From Tetraselmis striata (Eukaryota > Chlorophyta > Chlorodendrophyceae > Chlorodendrales > Chlorodendraceae): a stretch of 64,000 bases of DNA. The stretch covers positions 1 to 64,000 of the forward strand of contig VCJN01000423.1 in NCBI GenBank assembly GCA_006384855.1, given 5' to 3'. Shown here piece after piece: positions 43,420 to 53,300 of this stretch. The position numbers were made by a program, and so were the translations under genes. The notes beneath the pieces were generated by a model that did no database searches, was not told the origin of the DNA, and was given only the letters and a program-made list of their open reading frames with translations. Position 1 is the stretch's first letter, and each line of letters opens with the position of its first letter.

Positions 43420-43623
43420 GGATGAGGCGAGAGAAGCTCAAGACCAAGAATTATTAGAAAAAATATGTAGTTACAATGATTAGGAATTGGTAGTTGGATC
43501 CGTGAGGGGGCCCAACTGCCAGCAGACCTGGGGCTGCCCCCAGGGCTGCCTAGAAACGCAGTGCGCTGTTAGTAACCAGGGGAGCATCCAGGGCTGTTCC
43601 TCAGAACAGCCAGAATTTCAGTA
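43420..43623 (+). repeat. D2 split repeat A2
   Basis: Internal copy of the 5' repeat A1 (30384-30563). It carries an additional GGGGCTGCCCCCAGGGCTGC segment that can form a small stem. Confidence 0.88.
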
Positions 43624-43642
43624 CCTCCCGCCCACCCGCTCC

Positions 43643-43764
43643 GGGGAGTGCAGCGGCGTCTTCAGAGACACTGCTGTTAACTCAGTGGCAAGACTTCTCC
43701 AACACACCCATGAAACCGCCCCCTGTGAGGTTACCAACACAATGCCTCATGATCTTTCAGAAAA
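43643..43764 (+). repeat. D2 split repeat B2 (3' terminus)
   Basis: Second copy of B1. The last 55 bp of the B1-A2 interval (43365-43419) have no match after 43764, so B2 is truncated or diverged at its outer end and the exact right boundary of D2 is uncertain. Confidence 0.8.
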
Positions 43765-45774
43765 TGGGGATATATGCCCACAGGTCGGCAATCAGTTTGG
43801 CCACATGTGGTTTTTTTTTCGCCCCCAAGACAGGACTGGCACCAGTGAAACCCTTGCAGCGTCTCTACGACGGCCGTTTACGCAGCAATCCAGTTACGGA
43901 AAGCCCTGGGTACTAACAATTCTGGCCTTACCAACAGCGAGTGGCGAGTACCAATACCAGTACCTCCCAACCGTGAGATCGTAATCGGACGGCTGTGTAA
44001 TTAAGGACCGTGGGTGGGCAGGGCGGGCGGGCGGGTGGATTATAGTACTTAGTAGTACATACCAGTAGATAAGCGCTTTAGTCATGCACCTGTAGGCCCG
44101 ATCCGTTGCACTGTACGGGTACCCGTACGGCAATAAAGCTCACCGCCGAAAAATCGACGCTTCGCTGGAGAAGAACCGCAGCCAGCTCTATCTACTGTTT
44201 GCGGCATCCCGTATATTTGTGCGATACAAGTATATAGTGGACTAGTCGCTATTGTAACCTTCGTCCTGCAGAAATGCGCGATATTCTTAAACAAGGTCAA
44301 TTCTGGGCCGACAGAAAGACTGTCAAGAGACCCCACTACTCACATCTAAGTAGTCTCGCACTCGTACGAGTTGGTTTCGCTATGCATGTGTGGACACATG
44401 GTCACCCACCACTATAAGGGTAACTCACAGCGCTTACACAAGTTTACGCACAAGGGGTCGCAGTGCCGGGGACACAGTCGACGCGCACCGCCATCATCGC
44501 GTCGACTGACGAGCAGGAGGCGCTGCACATCCCAGCAGCGAAAGCACGCAGCGCAACAAACCGGCGGCAACCCCCTCACACCAGTCTGGTGGGGTGGGTA
44601 GCCCCTGCAAGGTGCTGGTCACCAGCCGCAGCTCCCGCGTACTGCACCAGCCCACCAGAGTGACACCGCAGCCTACGCAGCTATGCGGCAACCATGCACG
44701 CCACTGCATTGCAGCATTCCAACAGCCAGCGCTACTCCAGCTTCAAGGCGGGCACCCTACTGTGCCATTTGAGGCTGGTGCAACGCTTGGGTAGCCTCCC
44801 GTTAACTACACCATCCATTAGCAGCAACATCACACTATGCAGTATTGTATTGCAATCCTGGCCATACATAAACATTTACCAGCATACGGCAGTGATTGCC
44901 GGCGAAATGTGTGTGACAAACGCATCTTCCATAGGAAGTTGCCGCTCGAGTGATTCACTGCAATCCTTGCCCAGACCATCGCCAGCAATTGTGTGTTTCA
45001 TTACCAGCGCAATTTACAGCTTGTCATCACTGGATTATTGTGCTTAAGTACTGCGATTGATGGGAGATCAATCGACCGTGTTGCACTCCATACACAGTGT
45101 TTGAGTCACAGCATGCTGCCATAATATTGCATCATCAGTCGGAACCGCTGCATGATGAGGCACAAAGGACTTTCCAGGCTGCTGCTTTTGTTGCTGGCTA
45201 ACCGTTAGACCGTCACCAAAGCCAACGAACGGCATACTGATGATGTGTCAGTTCAGTGCTGACAAGTTTTCAAGCATTCTATGTCCTGTTACTCTGCAGG
45301 CGGGAGATGATGCTTGTGTAGCTCTGCACGCGTGGCCCCACAACAAGTGATGTGTTAGCTGTCTGTTGCAAGCAGCAAATACCGTGACACCAATATATGC
45401 CCAAAAATGAAATGAAAGCACAGCGCAGTGTAATCAGCAAGCCATGAGGGATGTTAATATCCCATCGGCGACGACCTACAGGTCAAGCCTATACAAACCG
45501 GACAGACACGCAGCTGTGCTGAGCGACCAATTGCCACAACAACTGCCCCCCATCATGTGAAATACAATGGCTCACATGCCAAACCGGTATCCTCACCTTC
45601 CATCATGTGGTAACATATGAAAGGCGCTGTTGATGTGGGCGCCCAGCAGCAGGGAAAAGATGCCAGTGTATATTACTCCAATACATAGACAGTACTTGGG
45701 ATGCAATTTTTTTTTCCAGAAAATGGCGCGGGGAAATACTCTTTTTATAATCATGGGTAGAGGTAGTCGTCTCC
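43765..45774. other. Unassigned region right of D2
   Basis: No recognised gene. Short frames occur on both strands, the longest 44694-45047 (plus), with no domain and ordinary composition. I found no continuation of the LINE here. Confidence 0.4.
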
Positions 45775-45775
45775 T

Positions 45776-45861
<86 letters not shown>

Positions 45862-45928
45862 GACATAGACATAGACATAGACATAGACATAGACATAGAC
45901 ATAGACATAGACATAGACATAGACATAG

Positions 45929-46005
<77 letters not shown>

Positions 46006-46154
46006 GACATATACATAGACATAGACATAGACATAGACATAGACATATACATATACATATACATATACATAGACATAGACATAGACATAGACATAGACAT
46101 AGACATAGACATAGACATAGACATAGACATATACATATACATATACATATAAAT
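45775..46154. repeat. Hexanucleotide microsatellite (ACATAT/ACATAG blocks)
   Basis: About 380 bp of 6-bp units, organised in blocks: a long ACATAT block, about twelve ACATAG units, ACATAT again, then alternating shorter blocks. Because neither unit contains a stop in several frames, long artificial ORFs appear on both strands. One copy has a CATACATAT phase slip near 45812. Confidence 0.95.
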
Positions 46155-48149
46155 ACACATATACACACTGGTCGAGTACACATTACAAGTACGCGGGTCG
46201 CCAACTCGTCGTCGTTCATCCGTGATGATTGTCATTACCCATATTCATAGCGCTACAATTCCGAATATAATTCCTACTGACATGACGCGCGCCGCGCGCT
46301 GTGGTGATGCTGCCTTCCTACCGTACGCGTACCAGTATTGGTACTTGAGGAGGTAAAATGGCTTATTATTATATTTAGATCGGTGCCTCCAAAATTCGAG
46401 TGTAATGTTATCGGTATTACAACAATCACACAGAAACAGTTAAGGACTGAGGGACTGATGGCCGATGACCGATGATGATGATTCGAATGCAGCACGATTT
46501 CTACGCGCGAAATACGACGACAATATGTGATGAACGTTACAGCGAGAGACTTGAATTGGCACTTGCTGCTCAATAAACCAGAACCCGGAAATATATAACC
46601 CAGTGTCTATGCACTCGTTAGTGCGCGCTGGTTGATAACAGCGGACGCTGATGTCGCGCGTCAGGGCGGGGGTGTTTATGCAGTCGGCGACGGTATCGCA
46701 ATGCGGATACTGATGCATGTGCACCGGATTGGTGCATGATGTAATCCTTAGCAAGCAGTTGGCGCACGACCGCACCTGCAGATCGCTGTCTTGGAGGGCG
46801 CTGCTGAAGGCTGGGATGGGGCACGATAAAGCCAATATGTCAGTCACACGACAGGCTACCGGGGCGGGCTTGGAGGTAGTCTCGACTTTAGTGTGATCTG
46901 CGAGCAGCTACTACCGACATGCACGGGAAATGACGCTACATGAAACATACACACGCTGTTGGGGCGGCGACTTATCCTTAGTACGTTCATGATCATATTT
47001 GGGATGTGCCCGAGAGATAGCGTGGCCGCTGCACCAAGCTGTCAACGTGGGGCCACCGACCGGAAGGTTTCATGATTTCTACTCAGCTCAACCCCCTGTT
47101 GTTATCCCTACACGTATATCCAGTCACATGAGTGGAAAACTCGGACATGCCATGCCGGTTTATATGAGTAATGCCAGGTAGTAGTGCCAATCTATTCATT
47201 TCTTGTCTACTTGGGTACCGGTACTGCCAGTGTGAACCACTATACTATGTCAGCACTTTGAGCATTTCAGCAGCGTATGAGGGCCCGAGGGGGGGCCAGC
47301 CCCCCCTCCACCATACGAGTACTCTGATACTGTCCAGCCCATCATGCCAACAATTACATCGCGGCTCCCTTGCACGAATGTACGAGAGCGACATAGCGAC
47401 TATAGTGAGCAAGTCATGAGCACGGTACTGGTAGCGCAATAATACATTAGCGATGGCGCTACAATACTATTGGCCGTTATGCAAGACGATATATCCACAA
47501 GTACGACTACAAATACAAATTTAGTTTCTGCGCGCCGCGCTTTCAGTACTATAGGGGGCACTGGGCTGGTGCTGCACAATTATACTTTGTGAATCATCAT
47601 AAATTCGTAACTACACGTTCCGAAATAATGTTTTTGTCAATATAATGCAATAACACTGCTACAACTGCAATCAATTTCTCAACTTGGAAGAGGCAAAAAT
47701 GTTCAGGGACTATTGTTCTGGGATCCGCCAACTAAAAAAAGCATTAAAGGTAGGCAACAAGTTGGACAAGGATTAAAAAAGGAAGCCCGAGACGAGCCAA
47801 TGCAATGGTATGCTGGGCCGTAAAAGTATCTTCGGTTATATACAATTATGTCACAAAGGACTCGGGTGAAGGCACACACAAACACAGCATACATATAAGC
47901 AAGAGGGGAGTAGGGAGGGCACAGGGTGTGTTTGTGTGTGCGAAGGGGGACAAGTTCAGTCAGGATTGAAACTGTAGTGGTGTCGGGCAAGACCGGCCCC
48001 GGAACCCCTTCCAATTCAGTCTTAGTATGTTTCGCAGCGCATGTCATTGCGGCAAGAATTATATTAGCAGCCGGAGTGAAACATCTGGAAACAGTATAAG
48101 TGACATCTTTACCAGGGCTCAAGCTTGACCGTCATAGTGGCGTTTTTTG
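46155..48149. other. Intergenic region downstream of the F-box/FIST gene
   Basis: AT-rich sequence with only short frames. The part next to 48150 is the 3' UTR side of the minus-strand F-box/FIST gene. I recognise nothing else. Confidence 0.45.
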
Positions 48150-50261
48150 TTAAATATGAAAAAATATATGGTTTGTATCAGTAATACCGCTGCCCGTAGC
48201 TTGCCGGGATCTCCTACACGCCCACGACACACACGGTATTGGCCGGGAGGGGGACATGTCGTGTATACCTTCTTCGCCGATAGGCGCGCCGTCGTCCTGT
48301 CGCTCCCCAACACCGCCAATCTGCAGCCCAGCAGCGCCTCCAGCAGCGCAGGGGCCGATCTCTCCTCCGCAGAACAGGCCGGCAATCGGCAAGGAAGCCG
48401 GGGCGCGGTCACCGTTACTACCCCGATGGCATTCCACCAGGCTGCGCACCTCTTCGCCTGCGGCGCCATACAGCGCTGCCACAACAACAAAACATGACGT
48501 CAACAATCAGCCGGCCCTTCAATGAGTTCCTTTAGACTCTATTGGGGGGGGGGGGGGGGGGTCACTACTGCAAGCCATTTGTCCACAAGTGGGATGATGA
48601 TATCTGGCTAAGGCTCTCCTTGCGACAGTCAACAGTCCGCTCGATTCCATGCGCAGGCCTCCTTGCAACCGGACAGTTATTGCGTCATTGATTCGCCAAT
48701 AGCGGCACATCAGAAACACAGTAAGCAAGTCACGGAGCATCGCTTTATTTTTTAAGGGAATAAGCACTTTCGCATACATTGACGCTTGCCACACTACCCG
48801 TGTTCGTCGTCAAAAAATCAAAGATAGGAGGCGGAGGGGAGCGAGCTCTTCTTGAGGCTGGTACGTGCTAGCGACCCTTCTTTGATGACAATGGATCAAT
48901 ATTAAGTCATTATAATTATATAGCATGCCCCGAAAGGTTGACCAGCTTCCGGGTCATTGACAAGATGCGTGCAATGAATGACTGACTGGCTGGTTTCCGG
49001 GTCCAAAAAACGATGGATGGTTGTCTCGCCACGTGGCAAAACGACATCAATGATGGGGAGCGCACCTGCCCCGCGGGCCACGCAGCTGATCATCAGGAAG
49101 GCGCTGTCCGTGGAGGCAGCCACGCCCGGCTGCCTCAGCTCCATGCAGGGAGGCACTGCGGCTGGGCTTGGTCCTGCCTGCTCGGGGAAGAGCGCCGGCA
49201 GGTGGGTGCAGAGTGCCTGCCGGCGCAGAGCAGCTATCAGACATTCTAATGCAGGTAGGCCAGAGTCTATCTGTAAATCGAATACGCATCTACACTACCC
49301 ACCCAGTAAAGTCAGAGCTAAAAACATATCATGCACGGATACACCAATCCACAAAACCCTGCAAAGTATACCAATCCACAAATTCCACACTACCTACACC
49401 GCCAATCCATGAAAGCACATTGTACTATTTCTTATGAATGCACACTACAGCGCACTGACTTATCCGCATACAATCCAATAAAGTATACCAATCCATTAAA
49501 AAGCGTATTATACTATTCCACATAAATGCACGCTGCACGAATCCACAATACAATCCACACTACACGAATCCAATTACAAAGCAAGGTGCACAGATGACAG
49601 AAATCCACACTCTACAACAGCACACCAATGATATCTTCAAAAACCCATATCAAACCAATGCCTTAAAAAAGCACCAACCTACAAACTAGACAGCAACACA
49701 GATTTTTAAGGGGTCATGTTATTATGGGATACATATGGGACTCAGCGGGAAAATGGCGGTGCAGATGGCGGGGCGCCGACGATAAGTTTCATAGGGGGCA
49801 TGCATGACTGCAGTATAGGCATGGTGACGGTGTTGCTGCCATAATGCGTGACTTTTGTTTATTGCTGAAAAACAATTTTCATTATTGCTGGGTGTCGCCA
49901 CAAGGAAATGTCACTCACATAAGGCAACAGATTACGGTGGTTTTAAGGCTGAGTGTAGCAAGGCTGAGTGTAGCAACAAACGTATCAACATTCATCCACT
50001 ACTGGCCCCAAACCGCACCTCCTTGGAGGCCAGCCCGCTGCGCTCCATCAGCTGGCAGTTGAGCTCCCACGCGTTGTCCGCCTGGAAAATCGACCGGGGG
50101 GGGGGGGGGGGGGGGGGGCAGAGTGACAAAGGAAGAGACGAAATCAGAGGCCTGGCACCATAGTTGTGAATCGTGCTTACCCCCTCATCAGCGGAGGCAC
50201 GTGACCTGTACCTACCTGCTTATGAGAAAGTACGCCGGTTTCATACGTCACACACATTGGT

Positions 50262-50333
<72 letters not shown>

Positions 50334-53300
50334 GGGGGGGGGGTGTCAATCCGGGACCCCCCGGACCGTGTGGCAATACTCATGTACATATATGAGTAAA
50401 TGATAGTTGCGGAGGGCTTGGGGCCAATCATAACTCGCAGTTGAGGAGGCTAGCGAGCTGCTGCGTGATCATATCGTGTGCTGGTAATATTACAACGCTG
50501 CGCTGACGTATGAAGCACGGTTGTACTTGCAGGCGAATTGCTGTAATACCGGTGGGTTTTGCGATCATATCATTACATATTGCCCAACACTCGTTTTGGC
50601 CATATGAGCACTATATCGCAATCTCCCGCATGTATCTCTCGCAATCTCCTATGAAACGTGTTGTGTACGCGTGCCGCCGCGGTAAAATCGTATAAGAACA
50701 CCACTGCGCATAAGCACCTGCCATGCCCCCTCAGAGGCCAGACAGAAACGGAACTACAGCAGAACTACTCTAACTACACTTTGGGTTTGCGGAATAATAT
50801 CGTTTGGAGCGCCCACAAAGAGAAACAAATAATCTTGAACTACATCATAACACCAACGGATATACTCCGACTGGATACTGCAAAACAATTCATTATTTTC
50901 CGATCCCGCAAACCCAAAATATAAAATGTTACACGAATGTTCTTAAAGGTTGCATGCAAGCGGAATGGGAGGCTTGTAGTGATAGTGGATCTTATAGGGG
51001 AGTCCGCAGCGTGCTCACACACGACCACAGCGGGTGCGGTATCGACTGCATGTCGGGAACTGGAGAGTAAAGCAAAATTAAAGTGCCCGAGTCATCGGCC
51101 GAAACCGCCTCAACACTTGACCTCTTGCGACAACTGCAATCGTCACTCTGGCATTGCCATTAGACCGTTGCCTCGTTCAATCACCGAATCAAGGGCTATT
51201 TTCAACCAGGTAAGCCCAGGACACGCCCGGTCGATAGTGCCCTCACAGGGAGAGCCGGGAATCAAACCGGGGGCCTCTGGTACACGAGACCTCCGCTGCA
51301 CCCAGCGAACAGACAGCGAGGCCCGTGTTGGTAGCAAGGTCTGCGTCCGCCGTCAGCCGCGCCTTATATTGATGCGGTGGGGCGCGCGACTGCGTGGCCG
51401 TATACCTCCGCCAGCCCCGCCAGCCGCTGGCGCAAGTCCGCCTCGTCTCGCGCGGCAAGATGCAGCAGCAGGCCCTCCTGCTCCGCAACGTCCATGCCCT
51501 CCTCGTAGAACTCCACATCGGCCATGCAGAGCCGGTGCGGCGCGCCGTCCGCCCACAGCGCCACGGTCGGCCACTCGTACAGCGTGTCCCCGCACAGCCG
51601 CAGAATGTCGGCCGCCAGCCGGGCTGCGCCGCGGCCTGGGGGGCGCGCACATGACGTAAGGCGGAGCGCGCCGCAGCCAACATCCGCGTTGGTGCACCAA
51701 AGCACCTCAGACATTCTATTAGGTCCCGGATCAGAAATCAAGATTCTTGCACCAGCATTTAGTCAACAAATTCGTGCTAGATTCGCTGTGTACATCTCCA
51801 GAAAATGCAGATTTCTGTCTAATTTACAAATGGTCCGAACATCTGCTACAGTAGTATACCGCAAACGTACAGCATGGTCACAGGATATCGCATACATAAC
51901 TTCCCCGCCAAATGCTCACACTGATGCGCTCTTACATTGCAATACCCATAGCTTAATTGGGTACGCGTGAAAGTAATTCAAGTTTCGATTATGTGGGCCG
52001 TACCGGCATCCAGCGTCAACCCAGAAACACTGGGTTAATTTATCCCGCCATGTCCGTAAGTGTTGCATATGTCGTATTGCATACGAAAAATACATCGCCC
52101 ATATTTCCCCTCCCCTTCTCACCAGTTCACGACAGACTATGTAATAGCAATTGATATGTTTCGTACCTATATCTCGTAGTAGTAAAGGGAACTCAGCGAA
52201 ACCTTCCCAAGATACCGTGCTTGCTTCATGGCCCATTCCTCCATGGCCCACGTTGGATGTGTGTACTGACTCATACCAAGATGACGTAATGTGCGCTGAT
52301 CACTCTCTCGACATGCAGCCCCCGCGTCACAACCTGGGTAGCCCCAGCCATGCAACATGGACCGGCGCATGGGTCGCTGGAGGCCCACGTACACTCGATG
52401 AAGGGGGAAGGGCCCGGCCAGGGGTGGGGGAGAGGGGCGGGGGGGGGGGGGGGGGGGTTGATACCGGAGACGGTAATGGGGTCGCCCGCTCCTGGGGGCG
52501 CAAAGGCCACGGACACGCAGTGCGCACCCGCTCCAGGCACGGGCCCCATGCCGCTCAGCCCCAGGCTGCGCACTGCAGCCGGCGAGCGCTCTGGGGGTCT
52601 GATGCGGCGCACAGCGCAGGGCCATAAGCCAAGCGACAATAAATTAGAGTCGGCTGGCAGGCATATCTGCACTTATCCTACATCCAGCTCATTATGCTCA
52701 CTACTCTCAACTGCGCGGTGTTGCATGTGATAGTTGTAAACATGCAACACTTTCAGAAAAAAAACAAATCAAACAGGCGAGCACCCTGTACCGGTGCAAA
52801 ACGCCCCGGGAGTGGGACACTGTTGACGCAGACGGCGGCGATCGGGCAGTGGCTAAGCTAGATGATGAGGTTGCCAGATTATTGGTCGGTGGACAACGGC
52901 ATTCTCGATGAGGTTGTAGGCCAAGCTGGTGGCTGCAGTGACAATGCTCCCATGCGGGATGATGCCACAGTGGGAGGGACGAGCACTCTTGCTGATGTTG
53001 GCGGCTCCCGCAACAGCTCAGCCTGGGTTGTAGAGGGGTATTGCCTTTGATGTTTAATTGTTTAAGAAGAAAATGATGTACACCTGTTTGTTAATGCACA
53101 AGGCTTGGTTGTCGTACGCAAAACTAAACTGAGTGAACGCGTACAAACCTGGCGGCGCATGTGATTTAGAGTTATTGCATGAACATGTTAGATATACATG
53201 CGTTTGTGTGTGTTAGACTAATGGAGAGCAGACATCCATGTATTGAAGATACATACATATACGTATACAAGTACATATACATGCAAATTTTGTGCATATG

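Larger units (their letters stand above)
30384..43764 (+). mobile_element. DIRS-type retroelement D2 (PAT-like) with Dam-like domain
   Basis: Plus-strand order: A1 (30384-30563); gag-like ORFs; RT (33309-33927, then after the nested Ty3 element 40089-40370); RNase H; Dam-like methyltransferase; tyrosine recombinase (to 43222); B1; A2; B2. Repeats A and B are split as in PAT elements. Without the 6.15-kb Ty3 insertion the element is about 7.2 kb. It has several frameshifts and two in-frame TAG stops, so it is inactive. The RT-RNase H-methyltransferase-recombinase order is that of known DIRS-order elements. Confidence 0.88.

Noticed and set aside
45593-46250. Open frames of 127-210 codons on both strands rich in MYMYMY, HIHIHI or VYVYVY.
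   Set aside because: They are reading frames through the hexanucleotide microsatellite, which lacks stops in several frames. There is no gene.
51248-51316. A functional tRNA gene.
   Set aside because: The acceptor stem cannot form and the anticodon loop is one base too long.
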